This document shows positions 8,353 through 17,460 of a stretch of 60,256 bases of DNA, piece by piece. The position numbers were made by a program, and so were the translations under genes. This DNA comes from Microcaldota archaeon (lineage in GTDB: Archaea > Micrarchaeota > Micrarchaeia > Micrarchaeales > CABMGC01), in contig JAJZKU010000004.1 in the NCBI GenBank assembly GCA_021850705.1, positions 1 through 60,256 on the forward strand, read 5' to 3'. Every line of letters starts with the position of its first letter. Within the stretch, counting starts at the first letter, position 1. The notes beneath the pieces are model-generated. The model searched no databases and was not told the origin of the DNA. It worked only from the letters and a program-made list of their open reading frames with translations.

Positions 8353-9216
8353 TTAATCAGAGTTGTTTCCTCCACAGCAACCACTGTTACTATTGTTATT
8401 GTCGTCTCCGTTGCCTCCTGTTCCTTTCCAATGCTGGCTGTGAGTGCTCGCTTCATAGTCGCCATGTGAATCTGCGTTGTTATCACAGTTATCATGATGA
8501 TGATCCATGCCTTGGTTATTATTCATATGGTTGTACCACATCCAGGTATTCAACGGTGCAAATACAAAATTACCTCCCCATGTTCCTCTAAACATACTAA
8601 TATATTCGGAATAATTTCCTGTTGAATTACCTGTCCAGTTTCCAGACCACGTTGAGTTTGCAGAGCTTGTATTCCAGTTATTGTAGTTCCAGCTGCCCCA
8701 TCCCCAATAACTCCAGCCCCATCCGTATCCATGGTGCTGGGTATCATTTTCAGTTATGTTGCACTGCTGAATTGTAGTTGTTGGTGCAGTGGTTGAAAGA
8801 GAAGTGGATGATAATGTAGATGTGCTAGATGATGTGGAAGTTGATGAAGTTGAAGTAGATGTGCTTGTAGATGTTGATGAAGTTGAAGTAGACGTGCTAG
8901 TGGAAGTTGAAGTAGATGTGCTTGTCGGAACTGATGTGCTAGTAGATGTGCTTGTAGATGTTGATGAAGTTGAAGTAGACGTGCTAGTGGAAGTTGAAGT
9001 AGATGTGCTTGTCGGAACTGATGTGCTTATGGACGTAGACGTGCTTGTAGAAGAGGAAGTACTTGAAGATGTTGATGAAGTTGAAGTAGACGCTATGCTT
9101 GTCGTGCTGCTGGTACTGGTAATTCCGCTTCCAGGACTAGCATGTACTACGAATGGCAACATCATCATTGCAAAAACTGCAATACCCAGTATAATTCCAA
9201 CCTTACTAACATTCAT
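8353..9216 (-). CDS. Secreted Ser/Thr-repeat surface protein, Trp/Asn-rich C-terminus
   Basis: A 287-residue exported protein. Residues 1-26 form a signal peptide (MNVSKVGIILGIAVFAMMM, cleavage likely after VHA). Residues about 32-140 are almost pure Ser/Thr with occasional Pro/Val, a mucin-like stalk suited to heavy O-glycosylation, and include an exactly repeated 29-residue block. The C-terminal part is rich in Trp, Gly and Asn and has several N-x-S/T sequons. It ends in a His/Asp cluster (DHHHDNCDNN) and CCGG, possible metal ligands. No anchor helix follows, so it is either released or held non-covalently. The RBS is AGGTG. Functional family unknown. Confidence 0.75.
   Translation of the reverse strand: MNVSKVGIILGIAVFAMMMLPFVVHASPGSGITSTSSTTSIASTSTSSTSSSTSSSTSTSTSISTSVPTSTSTSTSTSTSTSTSSTSTSTSTSTSVPTSTSTSTSTSTSTSTSSTSTSTSTSTSSTSTSSSTSTLSSTSLSTTAPTTTIQQCNITENDTQHHGYGWGWSYWGWGSWNYNNWNTSSANSTWSGNWTGNSTGNYSEYISMFRGTWGGNFVFAPLNTWMWYNHMNNNQGMDHHHDNCDNNADSHGDYEASTHSQHWKGTGGNGDDNNNSNSGCCGGNNSD
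8855..9027. repeat. Two 86-bp tandem repeats inside the Ser/Thr stalk gene
   Basis: The block at 8855-8940 recurs at 8942-9027 (period 87 bp, 29 codons) with no difference that I can see. It lies inside a longer stretch of GTAGATGTG/GAAGTTGAA-type short repeats. It encodes the repeated Ser/Thr block of the surface protein, and such identity points to recent slippage or unequal recombination. Confidence 0.85.
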
Positions 9217-9363
9217 ATCTGCACCTAATAATGTTAAGTGCTGTTGTTAAGATATTAAAACGTTGCTGTTATATTAAAGCAATCTAAAACATGCAAGGGA
9301 GATAGATAAACTATTTATTAGTTAGGTTTCTCTATATAGTCATAACAGGATCCGACGATTATC

Positions 9364-10644
9364 ATGTCTTTAATAGGGTTGGCTTTCATATTCATAGCAG
9401 GCATCTCCTTTCTAGGGTTTGCCATAAATGCGCTTTTCGACAAGATAAAGATAACCAGCGTGCTTCCCTTAATGATAATAGGGCTGTTAATCGGCCCGGT
9501 CTTCGGTCTTGTAAACGTAGGCCCAAACAGCATAATAACAGAGCTTAATCCTTACATAACTGCAATAGCCATAGCGTTCGTCCTATTCGATATAGGGATG
9601 AATATGCGCATAAAGACCCTTAGCAAGGTCATATTGGCATCTACCCAGTTTGTCCTTCTTACACAGGTAATAATAGGCGCTTCAGTGGGCATATTTGTAC
9701 ACTATATAATGGGATGGTCATGGCCAATTGCACTAATATTCAGTTTTGCTGTATCTGGACCTAGTTCAATAACAGCACCTACACTTGCAAAAAACATGAA
9801 GGCTCCTGAGAACTTGCGCACCTTTATAGTATACGAAGGAGTGTTCTCCGATATCCTGGAACTTGTGGTTCCATTGGTGCTGATAAGCATATACGTGCTT
9901 CCCAACGTTGCAATAGCCACCGCTCCAGGTCCGTCAATATTCTACCAGCTAATGGGCGCAGCATCCCTTGGTGTGGTCTCGGCTTTATTCTGGCTTTACA
10001 TACTCAACAGATTTCCAGAAGCCAGCAAGAACTACAGCTGGATGCTCACTATAGCCATGGTAATAGCAACATATGGGATATCTGCCCAACTAGGCATCAA
10101 CACTGCTATAGCAGTATTCATATTCGGAATCGTGTTTGCAAACATAGGCTCGATAAACAAGGCGAAAGAAGGAGAGGAAGAGAGCTTTGTCCAGAAGTAC
10201 TTTTCAGTAAATGACTATGTAGATCATACAAGGGAGTACCAGCGCGAGATTGTCTTCTTTGTAAGCACCTTCTTCTTCGTATACATAGGATTGCTTTTCA
10301 GCCTTTCACAAATTACATTAAATATGGTGGGATTGGGAATCGCTGTAACTGCGCTTGTAATTCTATCTAGGATAATAGCCATGCCTATACTTTCCAAGGT
10401 CTTCTCCAAAGATCCTGAGACTCAGAAGATAGAACGCGGCGTGGCATACTTCAATATAGCCAGAGGTCTATCTCCTGCAATCATAGCCATATACATACTT
10501 ACTTCAGGGGTGTACGTGCAGGGATTTACAGATTCTATCTTCATGGTTATACTGATAACAAACCTGATATTCACTGCAGGGGTATTCATCTCATACAAGC
10601 CGATACTGGAAGCTCCTGCAGCTGAAAAAGCCGCTGCTAAATAA
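9364..10644 (+). CDS. Monovalent cation/proton antiporter, CPA2 (Kef/NapA) family
   Basis: A 426-residue membrane protein with about 12 hydrophobic helices. It follows the CPA2 pattern: an early PLMIIGLLIGPVFGL segment, then FDIGMNM and the paired AVSGPSSITAPTLAKN region, then GINTAIAVFIFGIVFANI and a late YFNIARGLSPAIIA helix. The family exchanges Na+ or K+ for protons and controls pH and salt. There is no C-terminal RCK/TrkA domain as in KefB/C; the protein ends in a short Ala/Lys tail. The TATA-like ACTATTTATTAG lies about 50 bases before ATG. Confidence 0.9.
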   Translation: MSLIGLAFIFIAGISFLGFAINALFDKIKITSVLPLMIIGLLIGPVFGLVNVGPNSIITELNPYITAIAIAFVLFDIGMNMRIKTLSKVILASTQFVLLTQVIIGASVGIFVHYIMGWSWPIALIFSFAVSGPSSITAPTLAKNMKAPENLRTFIVYEGVFSDILELVVPLVLISIYVLPNVAIATAPGPSIFYQLMGAASLGVVSALFWLYILNRFPEASKNYSWMLTIAMVIATYGISAQLGINTAIAVFIFGIVFANIGSINKAKEGEEESFVQKYFSVNDYVDHTREYQREIVFFVSTFFFVYIGLLFSLSQITLNMVGLGIAVTALVILSRIIAMPILSKVFSKDPETQKIERGVAYFNIARGLSPAIIAIYILTSGVYVQGFTDSIFMVILITNLIFTAGVFISYKPILEAPAAEKAAAK

Positions 10645-10686
10645 ACTTAAGACTATGTGCTTTTCCTGCAAGAAAAGGTGCAATAG

Positions 10687-11289
10687 ATGCATGAAGTAAA
10701 AGGAGCTAAGATAAAAACAATAGACGGTGTATACGCACCTGCAGAAGACACTATCATCGCCGCAGAGATTCTTCAAAGGAACATAGATGGCAGTAAGCTA
10801 TCTGTAGCAGAGATAGGCACAGGAACAGGAATCCTTGGCATAATTGCTGCCATGGACAAAAGAGTCTCCAATGTCATAATGTCAGACATATCGGAAGAAG
10901 CCCTTCAATGCGCAAAGGAGAATGCAAGATTAAACGGAGTAGAGAAAAAATGCACGTTAATCAAGAGCAATCTTTTCGATAGCATAGAAGGAAATTTCGA
11001 CATAATCATATTCAATCCGCCATATCTGCCAGAGGATGACGAAGTAAGATCGGGAAAGAACTGGTGGTCCGGAGGACCCACTGGCATAGAATTGACAAAG
11101 CTCTTCGTAGAGCAGGCAGAAGCCCACCTAAAAAGCAATGGCATTATAATAACTGTGGAAAGCTCTCTTGCAGACAGCAAAGCCCTGCATGATTTCATAG
11201 ACGCAAAAGGCTTCAGGATCGCAGACTCGGAAAAAGTGCACATCTTTTTCGAGGACATTGTTGCGCTTGCGCTTAAAAGGAAAGGCTAG
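10687..11289 (+). CDS. HemK2/Mtq2-type protein N5-glutamine methyltransferase
   Basis: A 200-residue SAM-dependent methyltransferase. Motif I is EIGTGTGILG (about 42-51), and the substrate motif NPPY at 110-113 is the hallmark of enzymes that methylate amide or exocyclic nitrogen. The small single-domain size and DDEVRSGKNWWSGGPTG after the NPPY match archaeal and eukaryotic HemK2, which methylates the GGQ glutamine of release factor aRF1/eRF1. Its stop overlaps the convergent sufS stop by four bases. Confidence 0.85.
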   Translation: MHEVKGAKIKTIDGVYAPAEDTIIAAEILQRNIDGSKLSVAEIGTGTGILGIIAAMDKRVSNVIMSDISEEALQCAKENARLNGVEKKCTLIKSNLFDSIEGNFDIIIFNPPYLPEDDEVRSGKNWWSGGPTGIELTKLFVEQAEAHLKSNGIIITVESSLADSKALHDFIDAKGFRIADSEKVHIFFEDIVALALKRKG

Positions 11290-12524
11290 TGTATCTTCAA
11301 TACCTTCTTGACCTTTGCCAGCGCATCTATAGCAGCGTCTACATCCTCTCTCTTGTTGTAGATATAGAAGCTCATCCTTGATACGGAATCCTCGTTGAGC
11401 ACCTGATTCACCAGAGGCATCGCACAATGGTGTCCCGCCCTTATCGCTACATTCTCGCTGTCGAATATCTGTGCAACATCGTGAGGGTGCGCCCCGCTTA
11501 CCTTGAAGGATACAGCTCCGCCTCTTCTCTCAATCTGGTCTTCAAGAGGTCCGTAGACTGTAACTCCGACCTCTCTAAGTCTCTTTATCGCATAAACTGT
11601 AAGCTCCTTTTCATGCTCCCTTACATTCTGCATTCCTATCCTGTCAAGATACTCTATGGCAGCCCCGAATCCTATTCCACCCTCTATGTTCGAGGTTCCG
11701 GATTCAAATTTCCATGGAAGTTCATTGTATGAGCAAGAGTCGAAATCAACGCTCTTTATCATGTCCCCTCCTCCAAGGAGCGGTTCCATCTCCTCAAGAA
11801 GCTCCTCCTTGCCGTAAAGGACGCCTATGCCTGCAGGACCGAGCATCTTATGGCTCGAGAAGGCCATGAAATCGCAGTCTATCTTCTTAACGTCTATCGG
11901 CATGTGCGGAACTGCCTGTGCGCCGTCTATTATGACTAATGCTCCTGCGTCATGTGCCATCTTGGTCATCTTCTCCATCTCCGTTATGGTTCCAAGGACA
12001 TTCGACGCTGCTGTGAAAGAGACAATCTTGGGCTTCGCCTCAAGCTTCATCTCAAAGTCTTCCATGTCTATAAGCCTTTTCTTCTCATCAAGGGCTATGT
12101 AATCCATAACCGTATTCTTCCTCTCCTTGAGCATCTGCCATGGAACTATATTGCTGTGGTGCTCCATCTCAGTAAGCAGTATCCCGTCTCCGCCCCTGAG
12201 CTTCCTTCCTGCCCATGAGAGCGCAAGAAGGTTTATCGACTCTGTCGTATTCCTTGTATAGACTATGTTCCTGTAAGAGTCCGCGTTTATCAATTTTGCA
12301 GCAAGCTCCTTAGAGCGTATGTACTCGTCAGTAGCTCTTACCGATATCTTATAGATTCCACGGTGTATGTTGGCGTTGTACTCCCTGTAGTATTGATCTA
12401 TCTTGTCTATCACCTGCTGCGGCTTCTGCGATGTGGAAGCACTATCCAGATAGACCAATCTCTTGCCCTCCCTTTCCTGCGACAGTATCGGGAAATCCTC
12501 TATTATCTTATTAGAATCAAGCAT
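11286..12524 (-). CDS. sufS: Cysteine desulfurase SufS
   Basis: A 412-residue PLP enzyme that strips sulfur from cysteine for Fe-S cluster assembly. It starts like other group II desulfurases (YLDSASTSQKPQQV near residue 25). The PLP-binding lysine is K226 in SSHKMLGP and the persulfide cysteine is C367 in RAGHHCAMP. It is the last gene of the suf operon and abuts sufC, with its start immediately after the sufC stop. No SufE or SufU partner is visible, so sulfur transfer may be direct to SufBCD. Confidence 0.96.
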   Translation of the reverse strand: MLDSNKIIEDFPILSQEREGKRLVYLDSASTSQKPQQVIDKIDQYYREYNANIHRGIYKISVRATDEYIRSKELAAKLINADSYRNIVYTRNTTESINLLALSWAGRKLRGGDGILLTEMEHHSNIVPWQMLKERKNTVMDYIALDEKKRLIDMEDFEMKLEAKPKIVSFTAASNVLGTITEMEKMTKMAHDAGALVIIDGAQAVPHMPIDVKKIDCDFMAFSSHKMLGPAGIGVLYGKEELLEEMEPLLGGGDMIKSVDFDSCSYNELPWKFESGTSNIEGGIGFGAAIEYLDRIGMQNVREHEKELTVYAIKRLREVGVTVYGPLEDQIERRGGAVSFKVSGAHPHDVAQIFDSENVAIRAGHHCAMPLVNQVLNEDSVSRMSFYIYNKREDVDAAIDALAKVKKVLKIH

Positions 12525-13256
12525 CTACACACCATTCTCGTATCCTTCCTTCTCTATCTTCTTGACAAGTTCATCTCCTCCCTCCATTATTATCCTGCCG
12601 TTTTTCATCACATGTATCTGATCAGGTTTGAGGTATTCAAGGATTCTGCTGTAATGCGTTATAAGGATAACGCCTGCGCCTGTCTCCTTCATGAACCTGC
12701 TTATGTTCTCTGCCACAATCTTAACCGCATCAACGTCAAGGCCCGAATCAGGCTCGTCGAGTATCGCTATCCCTGGCTTCAGTATCTGCATCTGCAGTAT
12801 CTCCACCTTCTTCTTCTCGCCTCCTGAGAAGCCGGCGTTTAGCGATCTGCCAACCAGGTCTTCCTTGAGCTTCAGTCCGGAAGAACGCTCCTTAACCTCA
12901 TTCATGAATTCGCGAACGCTCTTCGTATCCCTCTTCATGGAGTTCCTTGCAGCGTTAAGGAAGTTGAGTATTCCCAGTCCTTCTATCTCCACTGGCTCCT
13001 GGAACTGAAGGAAGAGCCCTAGCTTCGCGCGTTCGTTTGCCGGAAGATCATTTATCTCCTTTCCATTAACAAGAACCTTTCCGCTCTTTATCTTGTAATC
13101 TGGATGGCCCATTATGCCCTTGGCAAGACTGGACTTGCCGCAGCCGTTAGGCCCCATGAGCACATGGAGCTCTCCGCTACTGACATTAAGATCAGTGCCG
13201 TCAACTACCTTATTGCCGCCAATCTCTATACAAACATTTTTTATCTCAAGTTTCAT
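12525..13256 (-). CDS. sufC: Fe-S assembly ATPase SufC
   Basis: A 243-residue ABC-type ATPase that drives the SufBCD scaffold. Walker A is GPNGCGKS (35-42), the ABC signature is FSGGEKKKVEILQM and Walker B is AILDEPDSGLD, all in the SufC form. The frame extends upstream to 13274, but that start would overlap sufD. ATG 13256 follows GGTGAGA and gives the usual SufC N-terminus MKLEIKN. Confidence 0.96.
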   Translation of the reverse strand: MKLEIKNVCIEIGGNKVVDGTDLNVSSGELHVLMGPNGCGKSSLAKGIMGHPDYKIKSGKVLVNGKEINDLPANERAKLGLFLQFQEPVEIEGLGILNFLNAARNSMKRDTKSVREFMNEVKERSSGLKLKEDLVGRSLNAGFSGGEKKKVEILQMQILKPGIAILDEPDSGLDVDAVKIVAENISRFMKETGAGVILITHYSRILEYLKPDQIHVMKNGRIIMEGGDELVKKIEKEGYENGV

Positions 13257-13260
13257 ACTC

Positions 13261-14430
13261 TCACCAATTTGCATTCCATACGTTCTTCATGCTTATTCCG
13301 GGAACCTTCCCGAAAGAGCCGCTCTCAGACTTTTCAAGCAGCATCGATGTGGAAAGCTCCCTCGCCAATGGATTTGTTATGCCTGAAAGATATTTAGACA
13401 TGAACGCTCCAACGAAGAGCCTTCTGCTCTCAACGCTGTCTATCCCTCTGGACATTATGTAGAACAGCGCATCCTTGTCTATAGGGGCTGTTGCGGCAGA
13501 GTGCGTTGCCGATACTCCGTCACCGTAGTCGATAGCCATGTCCGGAAGCGCATCTATGTGCGCCGCTTCGCTCAGCAGTATCCCATGCTCTTCTACTCTT
13601 GATATGGCTCCTTTCGCAAGCTTCTCCACCTTCGCATAGCCCTTCAGCATGCACATCGAGCTCCCGTCAAGCACAGCTCCGCTCTCAAGCTTCGCATAGG
13701 TATTGGGCTTGGCATTTGTCATGAATGTATTGATGTCAAACTTCTGGTCAGATGCCCCTACAACTATCTCCTTTGCATCTATTCTGGATCCTTCCTCATT
13801 CGCATAGAACTCATTCTTCATCTTTGTAACCGAGGAGCCGCTATAGACGAAATTCGCCTTAAGCTCAGCCCCTTTGTAGACCTCTGCCTTTGCAAAACCC
13901 ATCATGCATGAGCCGCTTGTCTTGTTGTTGACAAGGCTGAATTCTGCATGTGCATTGCTCTCTACCATGAATTCATGGAGAGGCGCTACAGAATAAATAT
14001 CCTGATCTGCAGAGCAGTAGTACTCGAACATATTGAGCCTCGATCCGGACCCGCATCTGACAAGGATCTGGAATGGCATATGCCCCGAATTTATCGCCAT
14101 TATTCCAATCTTAGCACTCTCATTGTCAGGTATCTCTATGATTATAACATGCTTGGAATTGGCATTTATGTAAGCCGATATTCTGTCTTCGCTTCCATTT
14201 GTCATCTTCCCTTCAATCATGCTGCCAGGAATTTCATCAGCAGAAAACACCTTTACGAATTTACCAGAATTCTTCACTTCAGTATCGGAAACTATCACAT
14301 CAAACTTAGAATCAAGCTGCTTCTCAATCTCTGAAGCGCGCTCCATCACTGAAGGTCCTGACACTATGCTCTTCGGATATTCAAGCTTTAAGCTGTTCCT
14401 GCTGTAAAGCTCGTTAATCTCGTCCGGCAT
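13261..14430 (-). CDS. sufD: Fe-S assembly scaffold subunit SufD
   Basis: A 389-residue SufB/SufD-family beta-helix protein. The C-terminal part carries the family blocks THSAATAPIDKDALFYIMSRG and FVGAFMSKYLSG. A conserved histidine lies in the THSAAT segment, as in SufD subunits that help hold nascent clusters. It lacks the cysteine-rich centre of SufB. It sits between sufB and sufC in the operon. Confidence 0.93.
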   Translation of the reverse strand: MPDEINELYSRNSLKLEYPKSIVSGPSVMERASEIEKQLDSKFDVIVSDTEVKNSGKFVKVFSADEIPGSMIEGKMTNGSEDRISAYINANSKHVIIIEIPDNESAKIGIMAINSGHMPFQILVRCGSGSRLNMFEYYCSADQDIYSVAPLHEFMVESNAHAEFSLVNNKTSGSCMMGFAKAEVYKGAELKANFVYSGSSVTKMKNEFYANEEGSRIDAKEIVVGASDQKFDINTFMTNAKPNTYAKLESGAVLDGSSMCMLKGYAKVEKLAKGAISRVEEHGILLSEAAHIDALPDMAIDYGDGVSATHSAATAPIDKDALFYIMSRGIDSVESRRLFVGAFMSKYLSGITNPLARELSTSMLLEKSESGSFGKVPGISMKNVWNANW

Positions 14431-14488
14431 CTCGGCATAATAACTATGTGCGTTCTTTGCAAATTCATTATAATTCAGAAAAACACCT

Positions 14489-17074
14489 TCAGCCTACTCC
14501 TTTGCTTGTGTCCAGTTTTATCAGTCTCTTCAGTTCAAGCGAGTACTCCATAGGAAGTACCTTTGTAAGATCATCAAGGAAACCAAGCACTATCATCGCT
14601 ACCGCATCATCCTCGCTTATTCCTCTTGACATCAAGTAGAATATCTCATCATTGCTTATCTTCCCTACCTTCGCCTCATGGCTTATCATCGCATCATTCC
14701 TCTCTATATTGTTGTAAGGGAAGGTATTAGTCTTTGCATCGGAATCAAGAAGCAGCGCATCGCATGAGACATGGGATTTGACATTCGCGGCGCTCTTTGT
14801 AACGCGTATCTGTCCACGGAATGTCGTAACTCCGGAGCCTTTAGAAACGCTCTTCGATATTATCTTTGAAGTCGTATTCGGGGCTATGTGGATTATCTTG
14901 CCTCCTGAATCCTGTATCTGCCCCTCTCCTGCTATCGCTATCGAAAGGACCTCTCCCTTTGCTCCCTCTCCGCGCAGGAATATAGATGGATACTTCATGT
15001 TTACTTTGCTGCCTATATTTGCGTCAATCCATTCCACTCTGGCGTCCTGCTCTGCATGCGCTCTCTGCGTTACCAGATTGTATACATTCTTGGACCAGTT
15101 CTGTATCGTTACATACCTTATGTGTGCACCTTTCATCGCTACCATCTCTACCACCGCTGAATGCAGAGAGTCGACAGCGTATACTGGCGCAGTGCAATTG
15201 TGAACCGCAACATTCTCGGCTACATAGCTCTCGTTCTCCTCCACGCTAAAGTTATACACGGGAAGGTTAGTTACCTTTTCACAGCTTATGCTCTTTATCG
15301 GTACAAACGCATAATTGTCAGTTATCTTTGCATAGGAAGAAAGGCTCTTCTCACCGAGCATGTTCAGCATCTGCAGATATTCATACCTGCTAGTCCCTGC
15401 CTTCACCAACGTCCTGAATTCTACCAAGGAGGCAAACTCCTGCAGATACTCGCCACCCACATAAACAACATACATCGTATGCCTGTTCCCAGGCCTTGCC
15501 GCCTTATTCACAGAACCGAATATATTGCATCTTAACAGCATGTCCCTAATCTGTTCAGCCAGTCTCTTCGATATTGTATTCATGCGGAACATTCTCTTGG
15601 TGCCCCAGGAATACTGCTTGTACATGAAGCTGCCATCCCCTCTCCAGAAGCCCTTTATTATCTCGGCCTGTTTTGCAGGATCCTCAAGCATCACCCACTT
15701 CGGCAGACTCTTAGCGCCTGCCCCATGCCCAAACTGTGCGGTAAAGAACTTTGCAGCTATTGTGGAACACAGTATTACGCTTATCCCATTCTTATACTCC
15801 TTCTGTATTATCGGCTTCTTATTGAAGTATCTCTCAAGCAGCGATGCAGTATCCTGTATCAATTCCGTCTCATTCTTATTGAATGTAAACGAGAGATAAT
15901 GCCCGCTTATTACGCTGCCTTCAGAAAGGTAATAGCCGACCAATCTGAAGAAATCCTTGTCAGTTTGCAGCTCAAGATCCGTCCTTACGGAGTCCCATCT
16001 CCTCTTGGATATTATTGTAAAGGTCTTCCGCTCATTAGATACTACCTGCCTGTCTATAGGCATTGCTACATAATCATACTTCTTAAGATCCTTTGCCGGC
16101 ACCCATTCCGTCTTCCACTCAGCATTCTTGTATTCGCTTCGTGTTCTCTTAGAAACGAGAAAAGGATGTTCATCAGTCGCTTTTACCTCACATGTGGAAT
16201 CTCCGAAATATTTCAGAGTGTACATCTCTCCTGTATGGGGTCTTACCTGCGTGTGGTAGACTCTCTTATAAGTGCCGTCGTGTGTAAGGACCATGTCCCC
16301 GACTTTTATCTCCTCTATCCTGACAGGCCCGTTCTCAGTAGTGACCATAGTCCCTGCAACAAAGCAACCTTCTATATACGTAACGTCTGCGCCTTCATCA
16401 GCTATTATGAGCGTGCGCTCGAACTGCCCTGACTTCTGCGCGTTTATCCTGAAATAAGCATTAAGAGGCATAGGCACCTTCACCCCTTTCGGTACGTATA
16501 TGAATGTGCCACCGGACCATGTGGCCGTGTTGAGCGCTGCAAACTTATTGTCAGTAGGAGGTATTATCGTCCCGAAGTACTTCTGCATAAGCTCAGGGTA
16601 CTTCTTTACCGCATTATCAGTATCGGTGAATATTATACCAAGTTTGTCCAGCTCCTCGTTTATATGTGAATAAACTACGCCGCTGTCGAACTGCGCCTCA
16701 GCCCCTGAAAAGAACTTCCTCTCTGCTTCCGGCACGCCCAGCTTGTCGAACGTATTCTTTATGTCTTCAGGCACATCCTCCCACTTGTTGGACTCCTTGC
16801 CCTTGGGCTTTACATAGTAATAGAAATCGCTGAAGTCTATCTTGCTCAGATCAGCTCCCCACTTCGGCATGGGCTTCGATTCGAATATCTTATATCCTGT
16901 CAGCCTCTTCTGGAGCATCCACTCAGGCTCTCCTTTAAGCTCTGATATCTTACGAACCACGCTCTCCGATAAGCCCTTCTCAAAATCCTCGTACTTCACG
17001 TTCTTCTCGCTGAATCCGTAGGCTTCGTTATAATCAAGCTTCTCTACTATCTCTTCCAAACCTTCATTCGACAT
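14489..17074 (-). CDS. sufB: Fe-S assembly scaffold SufB, interrupted by an intein
   Basis: An 861-residue precursor: 236 residues of SufB, a 390-residue intein, then 235 residues of SufB, giving a mature SufB of 471 residues, normal for the family. SufB blocks include FSGAEAQFDSGVVYSH, ATWSGGTFIYVPKGV, YIEG|CTAPVYAVDSLHSA and the late AKVGKISNDEIFYLMSRG. The junction cysteine is in the most conserved SufB block. The frame is open from 17155, but ATG 17074 (MSNEGLEEIV) matches SufB N-termini and starts two bases after the stop of the upstream HTH gene. SufB is the platform on which the new cluster is built, so function depends on intein splicing. Confidence 0.96.
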   Translation of the reverse strand: MSNEGLEEIVEKLDYNEAYGFSEKNVKYEDFEKGLSESVVRKISELKGEPEWMLQKRLTGYKIFESKPMPKWGADLSKIDFSDFYYYVKPKGKESNKWEDVPEDIKNTFDKLGVPEAERKFFSGAEAQFDSGVVYSHINEELDKLGIIFTDTDNAVKKYPELMQKYFGTIIPPTDNKFAALNTATWSGGTFIYVPKGVKVPMPLNAYFRINAQKSGQFERTLIIADEGADVTYIEGCFVAGTMVTTENGPVRIEEIKVGDMVLTHDGTYKRVYHTQVRPHTGEMYTLKYFGDSTCEVKATDEHPFLVSKRTRSEYKNAEWKTEWVPAKDLKKYDYVAMPIDRQVVSNERKTFTIISKRRWDSVRTDLELQTDKDFFRLVGYYLSEGSVISGHYLSFTFNKNETELIQDTASLLERYFNKKPIIQKEYKNGISVILCSTIAAKFFTAQFGHGAGAKSLPKWVMLEDPAKQAEIIKGFWRGDGSFMYKQYSWGTKRMFRMNTISKRLAEQIRDMLLRCNIFGSVNKAARPGNRHTMYVVYVGGEYLQEFASLVEFRTLVKAGTSRYEYLQMLNMLGEKSLSSYAKITDNYAFVPIKSISCEKVTNLPVYNFSVEENESYVAENVAVHNCTAPVYAVDSLHSAVVEMVAMKGAHIRYVTIQNWSKNVYNLVTQRAHAEQDARVEWIDANIGSKVNMKYPSIFLRGEGAKGEVLSIAIAGEGQIQDSGGKIIHIAPNTTSKIISKSVSKGSGVTTFRGQIRVTKSAANVKSHVSCDALLLDSDAKTNTFPYNNIERNDAMISHEAKVGKISNDEIFYLMSRGISEDDAVAMIVLGFLDDLTKVLPMEYSLELKRLIKLDTSKGVG
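15197..16366 (-). mobile_element. SufB intein with LAGLIDADG homing endonuclease (390 aa)
   Basis: The first residue is cysteine in block A (CFVAGTMVTTENG). Block B has TDEHPFLV with the splicing histidine, and block F runs VYNFSVEENESYV to the final HN followed by extein Cys. Between blocks B and F lie two LAGLIDADG-like helices, LVGYYLSEGS and IIKGFWRGDGS, each with the expected acidic residue, so the homing endonuclease appears intact. The length is typical for an endonuclease-bearing intein. The borders IEG|C and HN|CTAP are exact in the sequence. From memory, mycobacterial SufB carries an intein in this same EGCTAP block. Confidence 0.95.
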
Positions 17075-17076
17075 GT

Positions 17077-17427
17077 TCAGCCCTTTGCAACCTTGTCTGC
17101 GTATGAGAATCTGCACTCTGTTTCGGTAAGCGCCCTGCATATGGTGCATATGCACAGCTCGACATAGTGCTCCTTCTTCTGATGTATCATCTCTATGTAA
17201 TAGTTGAACCTCTCATCCTTCATTATCGTCTCCTTTATCTCTGCTATCCTCCCTGAGCTCTTGCCGTTCAGATACTTGCTTACCGCTGCCTGTGCGACTC
17301 CAAGCCTGTCCGCTATGTCCTGCTCCGTCATGTTATACCTTTTCTTAAGCACCGTGGCTATGAAGAGCCTTGCGGCAGGTATTATCTCCCTGTCTGCCTT
17401 TCCATAATCAACATGAATCCCTTCCAT
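17077..17427 (-). CDS. HTH regulator with C-terminal cysteine cluster, first gene of suf operon
   Basis: A 116-residue protein. A helix-turn-helix lies near residues 32-60 (MTEQDIADRLGVAQAAVSKYL), of the XRE-like archaeal type. The C-terminus has C-x-C-x-x-C-x7-C (LCICTICRALTETEC), arranged like a metal or Fe-S site. The gene starts the suf operon, and a 17-bp palindrome covers its start codon. The natural reading is an autoregulator that senses Fe-S status by its cysteines, analogous to IscR/SufR in bacteria but unrelated in fold. DNA binding follows from the motif; the cluster-sensing role is inference. Confidence 0.8.
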   Translation of the reverse strand: MEGIHVDYGKADREIIPAARLFIATVLKKRYNMTEQDIADRLGVAQAAVSKYLNGKSSGRIAEIKETIMKDERFNYYIEMIHQKKEHYVELCICTICRALTETECRFSYADKVAKG

Positions 17428-17442
17428 ATAACTCAGTTATAT
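17426..17442. promoter_or_regulatory. 17-bp palindrome over the suf operon start: likely operator
   Basis: ATATAACTCAGTTATAT is a perfect inverted repeat about the central C. It overlaps the ATG (17425-17427) of the HTH gene and the predicted transcription start, downstream of the TATA box at 17461-17470. A repressor bound here would block initiation. The adjacent HTH protein is the obvious candidate. Confidence 0.6.
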
Positions 17443-17460
17443 TTATGCAAGACAAGGGTT

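Noticed and set aside
8855-9027. Possible CRISPR-like repeat array
   Set aside because: The repeats are long, directly tandem, in frame with codons and without unique spacers.
8789-9250. Plus-strand frame encoding Val/Asp/Glu repeats
   Set aside because: It is the mirror of the Ser/Thr repeats of the minus-strand surface gene; its repeats come from the same DNA, and it has no signal peptide or ribosome site.
15161-16432. Several plus-strand frames opposite the SufB intein
   Set aside because: All are antisense to coding sequence with intact splicing and LAGLIDADG motifs.
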